Source: Paenibacillus terrigena DSM 21567 (GTDB taxonomy: Bacteria > Bacillota > Bacilli > Paenibacillales > Paenibacillaceae). From it: DNA of 64,000 nucleotides. The position numbers were made by a program, and so were the translations under genes. The notes beneath the pieces are model-generated. The model saw only the letters and a program-made list of their open reading frames with translations, was not told the origin of the DNA and made no database searches. The stretch spans positions 248,001-312,000 of the forward strand of contig NZ_KB895419.1 in NCBI RefSeq assembly GCF_000374845.1, given 5' to 3'. Positions 35,099-41,676 of the stretch are shown in pieces. Each line of letters begins with the position of its first letter. Position 1 is the stretch's first letter.

Positions 35099-35563
35099 AT
35101 GCGGCAACGCGCTCAGGCAATTATTATTAGAGATAGAGCAATGTTATTTGCATATGGAATTGTGTCCAGCAACAATGAATTACGTCATTCCTTTATTGGT
35201 GGTGGAATAGAACAAGGTGAAACTCCAGAGGAAGCAGTGTTAAGAGAACTACGGGAAGAAGCACATATTGAAGGTCGAATTATCTTTAAGTTTAATCGTG
35301 AAATAGTTGAGAATCATCATACGTTCTTAATTCATATAGGGAATCAGAGTTGTAGGTTAGGAACAGATCCAGAGGAAGAGCACCTAGCATTAGAGGAGCG
35401 AAATCTTAAGGATCTGATTTGGATATTATTTGAGGATAGACATTTATTTACTAGTATTGACAAAGAGTATATCGAAAGGCTAATTGAAGAATGTAAAGAA
35501 AGGGAATATTATCCCGAGTGGATAGATGATATACAAGAAATTAGCTTGCCATTCAGACCATAA
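35099..35563 (+). CDS. NUDIX hydrolase
   Basis: 154 residues with a Nudix box G-GIEQG-E-TPEEAVL-RELREEAHIEG. The catalytic RELREE core is intact, but the box's last Gly is replaced by His, so substrate range may differ. Nudix enzymes hydrolyse nucleoside diphosphates linked to another moiety. The ATG at 35099 has AAAGGA 8 nt upstream; the earlier ATG at 35090 does not. A degraded repeat follows it. Confidence 0.88.
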   Translation: MRQRAQAIIIRDRAMLFAYGIVSSNNELRHSFIGGGIEQGETPEEAVLRELREEAHIEGRIIFKFNREIVENHHTFLIHIGNQSCRLGTDPEEEHLALEERNLKDLIWILFEDRHLFTSIDKEYIERLIEECKEREYYPEWIDDIQEISLPFRP

Positions 35564-35604
35564 ATAAGAATTAATAAGAATAGTGAAAGAGTGACTTAGA
35601 TAAC

Positions 35605-35657
35605 TCGAAGAAGCAACTGACTTCATCTAAACCGTATCTACGCGGTGGGCGTGCGGG
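35605..35657 (+). repeat. attC-like repeat 5, 5' part only
   Basis: The lead-in TCGAAGAAGCAACTGACTTC and CATCTAA then ACCG match the 5' part of the repeats, but sequence diverges before the inner stems and runs into the cupin relic. Confidence 0.6.
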
Positions 35658-35671
35658 GGATTATAGGATCG

Positions 35672-35895
35672 CATAAGGCTACAGTAGATCAATATCAACT
35701 CTTTTTAGTCCTAATGGGCAAGGGTGGACAATAGGTAAGGAAGGGAAAAGATATGATATTTGATCTGGTAACGCAGCATATTGGGAGCCTGGAGAGATAC
35801 ATGAATCGGGATCAGAACTAGGAATGACAGTAGTCGTAATTGAAGGTGAGAATCTAAAACCACTAATGAATGAAGTAGAATGGATGGAGAGTTGA
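35672..35895 (+). pseudogene. Cupin-domain gene with frameshift and stop
   Basis: Read in two frames it gives HKATVDQYQLFLVLMGKG, then (shifted one base) TIGKEGKRYDI, stop, SGNAAYWEPGEIHESGSELG and MTVVVIEGENLKP. This is a small cupin: the G-x-A-x-W-x-x-G-x-x-H metal motif is intact. One missing base near 35727 and an in-frame TGA break it. It was probably a cassette gene that has decayed; it stands between repeat remnants 5 and 6. Confidence 0.78.
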
Positions 35896-35995
35896 TTCGA
35901 AAAAGCGTTGCGGCTGGACTCTTCGAGTCGCCTCGCTCGGATTGAATGTGAGAACCTTAAGCCTTTCGGATTCGGGAAGGCAATAACGTTATTTG
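35896..35995 (+). repeat. attC-like repeat 6, shortened
   Basis: Begins just after the cupin stop, with GATTCGAAAAAGCG, has a GACTC-TTC-GAGTC hairpin, and ends with CTTAAGCC, TTCGGG and a GTTATTTG core. The 5' AAC box and first stems are missing. Confidence 0.72.
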
Positions 35996-36043
35996 AAATA
36001 GCCGTAAAACCAAAGAATCTTAAGAATTAAGGAGATGATTCAC

Positions 36044-36511
36044 TTGACCATCACTACTGAGATTGTAAACATCAAGAAATTGAATATTCTAGGCATTCCT
36101 TGCAAAGGTCTCACTAATATGGGTGAAAAAGTTGGAAATGCAGTAAAAGAATTAATGGAACACGTCAAAGACGTAAAAACATGGAATGGAAAACCTTGGT
36201 TTGGTGTTTTTCAACCATGTCCTGAGGAAGTGGAGAATGAAGAACTAATCTATTTTGTATGTATAGAGACTGAAGGGTCAATTGTGCAAGGAAACTATCC
36301 AGGTGGATTACAACAAATAACAATTCCTGAACAACGATACATGGTGATTCATAAGGGAAAAGATGATTCTATTAAAGATGTATACAGTGGACTCAATAAC
36401 TTCTTAATCGAGAGAAATGAAGTACAGAACAGTGAAAGTCATTGCTATATTCTCGAATTCCCAGTTGATGAATTGTGGGAATCAATTCAAGTATATGTCC
36501 CAATTAAGTAA
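36044..36511 (+). CDS. GyrI/Cass2-like effector-binding protein 1
   Basis: About 155 residues with the fold pattern of AraC-type effector-binding (GyrI-like) domains: IKKLNILGIPCKGLTN, a WFGVFQPC middle strand, FVCIETEG, the IPEQRYMVIHKG turn, and a VYVPI end. Stand-alone members include Cass2, found in an integron cassette and classed as integron-associated effector-binding protein. They bind small, often cationic molecules. The start is a TTG at 36044, with AAGGAG 9 nt upstream; the ATG at 36035 touches the AAGGAG. Two more homologues occur in this array. Confidence 0.78.
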   Translation: MTITTEIVNIKKLNILGIPCKGLTNMGEKVGNAVKELMEHVKDVKTWNGKPWFGVFQPCPEEVENEELIYFVCIETEGSIVQGNYPGGLQQITIPEQRYMVIHKGKDDSIKDVYSGLNNFLIERNEVQNSESHCYILEFPVDELWESIQVYVPIK

Positions 36512-36616
36512 AGTTGGTCAACTCTTGGAAGTTTGGTATCAAGGTAGTGTCGATACTTCATATCCAGCTCAGGCCGGAGCAAAGAAAGTGGAAATTATTG
36601 AGGAACCGAGGTGATT
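36512..36616 (+). pseudogene. Unassigned gene tail after the first GyrI-like gene
   Basis: Translated in the next frame the segment ends WYQGSVDTSYPAQAGAKKVE, then IIEEPR and a stop. It looks like the C-terminal end of another protein, of family unknown to me. No start or ribosome site precedes it. It may be the end of a cassette gene left by recombination. Confidence 0.4.
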
Positions 36617-36619
36617 ACT

Positions 36620-36691
36620 TTGAGTGATTAAATTCGTGAACTGCGATCATTAGTAGGAACCATGCCCCTTATTTTAGTCGGTTCGGTAGTA
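36620..36691 (+). pseudogene. Remnant of a NUDIX hydrolase N-terminus
   Basis: TTG AGT GAT TAA then IRELRSLVGTMPLILVGSVV: this is the start of Nudix proteins of the (M)xYIxELRxLVGxRPLIxxG type, with a stop at the fourth codon. The rest of the protein is absent. Confidence 0.55.
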
Positions 36692-36742
36692 AGGTTAAAG
36701 GCAAACTTCAAAAAATTCAATAACCATGAACAGGAGTAATAA

Positions 36743-37444
36743 ATGAAGAAAATTGGTATTATCGCGGCTTGGGAGCCTGAACTTCAATATTTGTTAAAGC
36801 AATATGAACCAATAAAAACTGAAACAGTTGCTGCATGGACTTTTTATACTCATCAGTTAGCCGATTTACATATTATTTCGGTAGTAGCTGGAGTCGGAAA
36901 GGTCAAGACAGCTAGTTGTACACAATTACTGATTACTAATTATTTTCCAGAAGAATTATATATGACCGGAATATGCGGAGGGTTATCAGAAGAAGTTAGC
37001 GGTGGAGATATTATTATTGCAGAAAAAACGATACAACATGACGTTACAGACGCTGGTATCTCTAGTGACCCATTGGATGCATACTTGGGAAGAAGTAGTA
37101 TAATTGATTCAACTCAAGAGATCATTTCTATGTTTAAAGAATTTACAAAGAATACTGCAGAGCGAGTACATTTTGGAACATTTGTTTCGGGCGATCAGCG
37201 AATACGTGATAATGAATTAAGCTACAAGCTGATGACAGATTTTGCAGCGATTGCAGTGGATCAAGAACTGGCAGCTTTTGCTCATGTTTGTTATCTAAAC
37301 AATATTAATTTTATGGGTCTTAAATCAGTATCAGATAAAGCCAATACAAACACCATAAATGATCAAAAGCTGTTCATACAAAAAGCTTGTATAAACTCTT
37401 GTAAATTAATAATTGATTTTTTAGATTATAGGCAGAGAAGATAA
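36743..37444 (+). CDS. MTA/SAH nucleosidase-like protein (PNP/UDP phosphorylase fold)
   Basis: 233 residues. It has the fold's GVGKVKTA, the CGGLSEEVSGGDIIIAEKTI strand, FVSGDQRI, and VDQELAAFAHVC with the conserved Glu, then SDKA at residues 210-213. The catalytic region resembles methylthioadenosine/S-adenosylhomocysteine nucleosidase, but the MEG motif is changed to DQE, so the substrate may differ. AGGAG precedes the ATG. Its last codons (IIDFLDYRQRR) recur at 31066-31110 in the other copy of the duplicated unit. Confidence 0.83.
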   Translation: MKKIGIIAAWEPELQYLLKQYEPIKTETVAAWTFYTHQLADLHIISVVAGVGKVKTASCTQLLITNYFPEELYMTGICGGLSEEVSGGDIIIAEKTIQHDVTDAGISSDPLDAYLGRSSIIDSTQEIISMFKEFTKNTAERVHFGTFVSGDQRIRDNELSYKLMTDFAAIAVDQELAAFAHVCYLNNINFMGLKSVSDKANTNTINDQKLFIQKACINSCKLIIDFLDYRQRR

Positions 37445-37485
37445 CTACAAGACTTTGAGAGAAATTTCCCTGAAGGCCTTGCATT

Positions 37486-37613
37486 AGATAACACCGTGTT
37501 CCTGCTGCGGGGCTTAGCAGGCAGACAGTCCTGTGAGGCTAAGTGGCAGCGCCACCCGGTCGTGCTGGTGCTCCCTTAAGCCTCTGTGGATCGGGAAATC
37601 AACAACGTTATCT
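37486..37613 (+). repeat. attC-like repeat 7
   Basis: 128 bp bounded by AGATAAC and GTTATCT, a perfect 7-bp inverted pair. It has GCTGCGGGGCTTAG, then goes directly to GTGAGGCTAAG, hairpin GTGGCAGCGCCAC, and TTAAGCC, lacking the middle stem. Near-duplicate of repeat 1. Confidence 0.88.
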
Positions 37614-37660
37614 GAAACCAGTGTACAAACTATAATAAATATTTTGGAGGCGAGATCAAG

Positions 37661-38035
37661 ATGAAAAGAGAAAAAATATCTGGACCTACAATGGTCTTAC
37701 TTGTAAGAGATATCGAAAAATCAATTGAGTTTTATAAGAGACTTGGATTTAGTTATGAACTAGTCGGAGGTCCGGACGTACAACATGTACATATGAATAG
37801 AGATTCTGTTACATTTATACTCCATCCAGCAAAGAATCCTGATGATGTTAAACCATTCTCGTCGGTTGATGGAGGATTATATTTTGATGCATTCTGTTAT
37901 ACAGATGTTAGATCGCTACTAGAGGAATTTAGAACTAAAGGAATAGAAATAGTCAAAGGGCCTGATTTAAATGACTTTTTTAGTGAATTTACTATTCAAG
38001 ATATTGATGGGTACAGAATATCATTTGGAGGGTAA
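37661..38035 (+). CDS. VOC family protein (intact copy)
   Basis: 124 residues with the VOC fold: MVLLVRDIEKSIEFYKRLGF at the start and DIDGYRISFGG at the end. The VOC metal-binding positions are not all obvious. Members include glyoxalases, dioxygenases and antibiotic-binding proteins; substrate unknown. GGAGG lies 10 nt upstream. It is the intact partner of the broken copy at 31341-31715. Confidence 0.87.
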   Translation: MKREKISGPTMVLLVRDIEKSIEFYKRLGFSYELVGGPDVQHVHMNRDSVTFILHPAKNPDDVKPFSSVDGGLYFDAFCYTDVRSLLEEFRTKGIEIVKGPDLNDFFSEFTIQDIDGYRISFGG

Positions 38036-38052
38036 TTTTACTTAAAACATTA

Positions 38053-38124
38053 CTAAGTGGGCGGAGCCACCCGGTGACAAACGTCGCCTTAAGCCTCTCG
38101 GGAACGCATGAACGTTGGCTACGG
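38053..38124 (+). repeat. attC-like repeat 8, 3' half
   Basis: CTAAGTGGGCGGAGCCACCC, then GGTGAC/GTCGCC, CCTTAAGCC, TCGGGAAC and AACGTTGGC. The 5' half is missing. It begins just after the VOC gene. Confidence 0.68.
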
Positions 38125-38147
38125 TAAGAACATAAGGGGATAAGCAA

Positions 38148-39014
38148 ATGAAAGAAACAAGGGTATATAAGCAAGCAAATAACTGCTCAATAAGTGCTGA
38201 TATTTATTACCAAGGTGCTGATTCGCCAGTAATTATATATATTCATGGAGGTGCACTAATTTTTGGCACCAGAACATGGTTACCTTTTGAACAAATCGAG
38301 TATTTTACAAGTTCCGGATTTAGTATAGTCAACATTGATTACCGACTGGCACCAGAAACAGAATTTGAGTTTATTATTGAAGATATAAGAGATGCGATTG
38401 AATGGGTAAGAACAAAAGCAATTGAATGGTATGATTTTGATATCAATAATATTGCAGTAATGGGCAGCTCAGCAGGCGGGTACCTTAGCTTATTAACTGG
38501 AACAATGGATGTCAAACCCCAGGCCATTGTCTCTTTTTACGGTTATGGAGATATTCTAGGTGATTGGTACTCTCAACCGAGTGAGTTCTACTGCAAGAAG
38601 CCAATGATTAATAGAACTATGGCCTCTGAGTCTATAGGAAATATAGAAGTGACTACAGGTGTATGGGAAAGATTTGATTTTTATCTTTATTGTCGTCAGC
38701 AAGGTGTCTGGGTGCAAGAAGTAACTAGATTTAATCGTAATAAAGATTCTGATAATTTAATTAAGTATAATCCAATTAATAATATCTCTGAAGATTATCC
38801 CCCTACATTATTTCTTCATGGTGATCAAGATACAGATGTTCCATATGAACAATCTGTTCTCATATATGAGAAGCTTAAAGAAAAGGGAGTTTACTCTAAG
38901 CTAATTACTATAGAAGGCGCTGATCATGTTTTCGATCATAATTTTAACGACCCTACAATTCAAAGAGCTTTTATGAATGTTGTTGAATTTCTAAGAACTC
39001 ATTTATGTAAGTGA
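38148..39014 (+). CDS. Alpha/beta hydrolase, hormone-sensitive-lipase/esterase-like
   Basis: 288 residues with the HGGALIFGTR oxyanion motif (HGG), GSSAGGY nucleophile elbow, and a C-terminal Asp-His pair in DQDTDVPY and ADHVFDH. This is the pattern of the HSL-type (family IV) carboxylesterases, though the middle is unusual. It would hydrolyse a small ester or lactone in the cytosol. AGGGGATAAGCAA precedes the ATG. It lies between repeats 8 and 9. Confidence 0.86.
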   Translation: MKETRVYKQANNCSISADIYYQGADSPVIIYIHGGALIFGTRTWLPFEQIEYFTSSGFSIVNIDYRLAPETEFEFIIEDIRDAIEWVRTKAIEWYDFDINNIAVMGSSAGGYLSLLTGTMDVKPQAIVSFYGYGDILGDWYSQPSEFYCKKPMINRTMASESIGNIEVTTGVWERFDFYLYCRQQGVWVQEVTRFNRNKDSDNLIKYNPINNISEDYPPTLFLHGDQDTDVPYEQSVLIYEKLKEKGVYSKLITIEGADHVFDHNFNDPTIQRAFMNVVEFLRTHLCK

Positions 39015-39053
39015 TTCGAAGCAGCACCGCACTTCAGCCAGCATCATTGTATC
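39012..39053 (+). repeat. attC-like repeat 9, 5' fragment
   Basis: GTGATTCGAAGCAGCACCGC and CTTCAGCCAGC follow directly on the hydrolase stop and match the lead-in of the other repeats. The 3' half is absent and a GNAT relic follows. Confidence 0.5.
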
Positions 39054-39185
39054 TTTCCTGAATATCGAGGGCAAGGATATTGGGTAGAAGCTGCGAAATA
39101 GTGTTGAAGTATGCTTTTGAAGATTGGAATGCGATTAAAGTGGTTGCTATATTTATTATTATTCACATTAATGGAGGTTTATCTA
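39054..39185 (+). pseudogene. GNAT-domain remnant
   Basis: A 15-codon piece FPEYRGQGYWVEAAK ends at a stop; in a shifted frame LKYAFEDWNAIKVVAIF follows. Together this is the acetyl-CoA loop (R-G-Q-G-Y) and next helix/strand of a GNAT acetyltransferase. The rest is gone. Confidence 0.62.
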
Positions 39186-39635
39186 ATGTTGAAACTAGAA
39201 CCAGCAATAAAAAATGATGCACAAAAACTCGCTGAAATACAAAAGATCAGCTTTGATGAAGAATCTAAACATTTCAATAATAACGAAATCGGAGGTCCAT
39301 TTGGATACGATTCTATAAGTTGGCAAGAAGAGATGATGCAAAATTGTGAATATTTCAAGGTACTCTTTGATGGAGAAATAATTGGGGGGGCTTTGATATT
39401 TATAGGAAACAATCAAGTACATAATCTAGGAAGAATTTTTATTGATCCGAACTTTCAGAATCAAGGAATCGGTATTAAAGTTATGAATGAAATTGAAAGG
39501 ATTTTTCCGGATAGCAACAAATGGTGGCTTGATACTCCTAGCTGGTGTGTCAAGAATCATCACTTTTATACAAAGTGCGGATACACCAAAGTTAGAGAAG
39601 AAGATGACTTATACATTTTTGAGAAGACTTTATAG
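39186..39635 (+). CDS. GNAT family N-acetyltransferase
   Basis: 149 residues. The GNAT core is VHNLGRIFIDPNFQNQGIGI, with Q-x-x-G-I-G as the acetyl-CoA loop, and KNHHFYTKCGYTKV near the end. Substrate unknown. GGAGG lies 8 nt before the ATG at 39186; the open frame extends 25 codons upstream but that part is the GNAT relic read out of frame. It is a cassette gene. Confidence 0.88.
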   Translation: MLKLEPAIKNDAQKLAEIQKISFDEESKHFNNNEIGGPFGYDSISWQEEMMQNCEYFKVLFDGEIIGGALIFIGNNQVHNLGRIFIDPNFQNQGIGIKVMNEIERIFPDSNKWWLDTPSWCVKNHHFYTKCGYTKVREEDDLYIFEKTL

Positions 39636-39762
39636 ACTAATTGTTTGATGGAACTTTCAGGGAAGGCACAGTCATCGTTTAATAATGTATCACGATGCGT
39701 CCGTTGGATCTGGGAACGCCAGAAGTGACGTCATTGAATAAATCAATTTGTAGGTTTCTTAA

Positions 39763-39875
39763 AGCAACTCACGCATATCCGCCTTGCGGCTTCTCGGTCC
39801 GCCAGAGAGATTTCGAGGAAGCAGAATCAAGCTCATGCTCTACCTAACCATATCGCGTTCAATCACCTACGGATT
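39763..39875 (+). repeat. attC-like repeat 10, degraded
   Basis: AAAGCAACTCACGCAT, CCTTGCGGCTTCTCGGTCCG, CCAGAGAGATTTCGAGGAAG and CAGAATCAAGC resemble the 5' and middle blocks of the family. The 3' end has lost its GTTAT core. The rest of 39636-39902 shows nothing I recognise. Confidence 0.5.
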
Positions 39876-39902
39876 AAAAACTATTGAAGGGTGACGAGAA
39901 TT

Positions 39903-40511
39903 ATGGGTTCAAGAATAATGCACGTGATTATTGCTAATAGAATTGCAGAGTGTCTGTCGATGGAAGATAGAACACCGTTTTTATTTGGAAGCATTGCTCC
40001 AGATGCTGTTTCAACAAAAGATCTATCACATTTCTTTAAAGGTGAAGTACGAGATTATTCAAGGTTCATTGATTATAAAGGATTTTTACATAAATATAGC
40101 TCGCTAGTAGAAAGCCATTATGTATTGGGGTATTTTACACATTTAATAGCTGATGATATATGGCTCAAAGGTTTTAATCTTTCTTGGTTAAGAAACAGAA
40201 TGGAAGTTAATAAAGAATTATATCGTTCGTACCATAATGATTTCCGATTACTCAATGGGAAATTACTAGAATACTATGGATTTACAGATGAATTGAGGAA
40301 AAAGCTCAGTTATCTTCCTACAATCATTGATCTGCAAGAGGTAAAGTCCAAAGAAGTTGAAGAATTCATTCCTTATGTTTTAGGTGATATGGAGTACGAT
40401 AACGAAGTTTTACATGAAAAACTTAATGTTTTTACGTTTGATCAGATAATTGGTTATATAGAGACATCAGTTGAAATAGGGCTATTGAATATAAAACCTA
40501 TACTAACCTAA
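39903..40511 (+). CDS. Zinc-dependent phospholipase C-like / HD-like cassette protein
   Basis: About 202 residues. The opening MGSRIMHVIIANRIAECLSM, FLFGSIAPDAVSTKDLSHFF and YVLGYFTHLIADDIWLKGFN, with several conserved His/Asp residues, are those of the zinc-dependent phospholipase C-like family in Bacillota. Metal binding is likely; phospholipase activity is not shown. The start is the ATG at 39903; a GTG at 39891 is possible. AAGGGTGA is the probable ribosome site. It ends 33 nt before the next GyrI-like gene, without a repeat. Confidence 0.75.
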   Translation: MGSRIMHVIIANRIAECLSMEDRTPFLFGSIAPDAVSTKDLSHFFKGEVRDYSRFIDYKGFLHKYSSLVESHYVLGYFTHLIADDIWLKGFNLSWLRNRMEVNKELYRSYHNDFRLLNGKLLEYYGFTDELRKKLSYLPTIIDLQEVKSKEVEEFIPYVLGDMEYDNEVLHEKLNVFTFDQIIGYIETSVEIGLLNIKPILT

Positions 40512-40544
40512 TATTCAAGAATCATTTTGAAAGGGGGATCGTCT

Positions 40545-40994
40545 ATGAATATGAATAACGAAGTTGAAGTTGTACAATTACAAGAAAAGAAATTTGTTGG
40601 AGTTGCAGTGACTTCCGCATTTGCAAACCATGATCCAAGACGAGTTGAAGAAGCAAAGCATGTTTTCTTAATTCGGAAAGATGAAATAACGGGAATTATT
40701 AACCCATTAGAATACGTTTGTTTGAGCTTTACATCAGAGACATTGTTTACATATCTAATTTGCATGGAAGTAACGGAACTGAAAGAAGTTCCAGCTGGCA
40801 TGCTAGGATTCTCAATCCCTGCTCATAAATACGGGAAAACAAGATCAGAAGATGATCCATATGCAGCAATACATCATTATTTACAAGAGAATGAAATCAG
40901 CAATAACAAGAGAGCAATGGCCATAGAAGTCTATAAATTTGAAGACCCACAGTGGCCTAACAATGTAGATGTTTATATTCCAATTGAAGAATGA
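40545..40994 (+). CDS. GyrI/Cass2-like effector-binding protein 2
   Basis: 149 residues with the same layout as the protein at 36044: VQLQEKKFVGVAVTSAFANH at the start, LICMEVTELKEVPAGMLGFS, a PAHKYGKTRSED turn and a DVYIPI end. It is a distant paralogue of the other two and suggests binding of a small ligand. AAGGGGG upstream is a good ribosome site. Confidence 0.78.
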   Translation: MNMNNEVEVVQLQEKKFVGVAVTSAFANHDPRRVEEAKHVFLIRKDEITGIINPLEYVCLSFTSETLFTYLICMEVTELKEVPAGMLGFSIPAHKYGKTRSEDDPYAAIHHYLQENEISNNKRAMAIEVYKFEDPQWPNNVDVYIPIEE

Positions 40995-40999
40995 TTCTG

Positions 41000-41062
41000 A
41001 TTTGGAGATACCGCCGACCTTGGATGAGGTGATATGGGTCGGGAATTCAACAACGTTATATG
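41000..41062 (+). repeat. attC-like repeat 11, 3' end
   Basis: GGGTCGGGAATTCAACAACGT then TATATG matches the conserved 3' end of the family. The 5' part is missing or changed beyond recognition. It separates GyrI-like genes 2 and 3. Confidence 0.65.
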
Positions 41063-41114
41063 AAAGTAATGCAAAGCATTGAGAACAATATCAACGAAAG
41101 AGAGAGTGAGTCCT

Positions 41115-41573
41115 GTGAAAGTAGTTGAACTCAAAGAAATGAAGTTAGTTGGATTCAGAGTATTATGTCCTGGTGACCAGTATGTCAATGAAATCCCAAA
41201 AGCTTATTTCATACTTAATGATAGACTGAATGAGATTAATCATGTTGTAAACCCAGTTAGACTCATTGGTGCATTTATCGTTGAGGACTCCACGGAAGAG
41301 GAAGATGGTTACTGGGTATGTGTTGAGGTAAATGACATTACACAAGTTCCTGAAGGGATGGTTTCTATCGTAGTTCCGAGTCAAAAATATGCAGTCCAAA
41401 GTCATAAAGGGCCTAATTATGAAATTAGAAATACATATGATAAGTTACATCGCTGGATTGGAGAAAATAAACATGAACGATCGCTAAGAACTTGGCATCT
41501 GGAGATTTCAGATGAATGGGGATACAGGGAAGTAAATAACATTGAAGTAGACTTATATGACACGATTAAATAG
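41115..41573 (+). CDS. GyrI/Cass2-like effector-binding protein 3
   Basis: 152 residues starting KVVELKEMKLVGFRVLCPGD, with WVCVEVNDITQVPEGMVSIV, the PSQKYAVQSHKG turn and a final NIEVDLYDTIK. It shares the GyrI-like fold of its two array neighbours, notably gene 2. A GTG at 41115 is the likely start, with GAGTGAG upstream. It is the last gene of the array, and a hairpin follows. Confidence 0.78.
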   Translation: MKVVELKEMKLVGFRVLCPGDQYVNEIPKAYFILNDRLNEINHVVNPVRLIGAFIVEDSTEEEDGYWVCVEVNDITQVPEGMVSIVVPSQKYAVQSHKGPNYEIRNTYDKLHRWIGENKHERSLRTWHLEISDEWGYREVNNIEVDLYDTIK

Positions 41574-41589
41574 ATTCTGAGCGTTGAAT

Positions 41590-41622
41590 AACCTTAGTCC
41601 GGTTGAATCCCGAACTAAGGTT
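41590..41622. terminator. Hairpin between the array and the sulfatase gene
   Basis: AACCTTAGT / ACTAAGGTT stem with extra inner pairs, but no T-run on either strand. It marks the end of the array between convergent genes. Confidence 0.5.
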
Positions 41623-41676
41623 GCTTAGTTCTATAACTGTCTTCTTGTCGAAAAAAATCAGTTCAGCTGCGGAGTT

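Noticed and set aside
39111-39185. N-terminal membrane-like extension of the GNAT protein
   Set aside because: It is the GNAT relic read out of frame. GGAGG 8 nt before the ATG at 39186 gives the real start.
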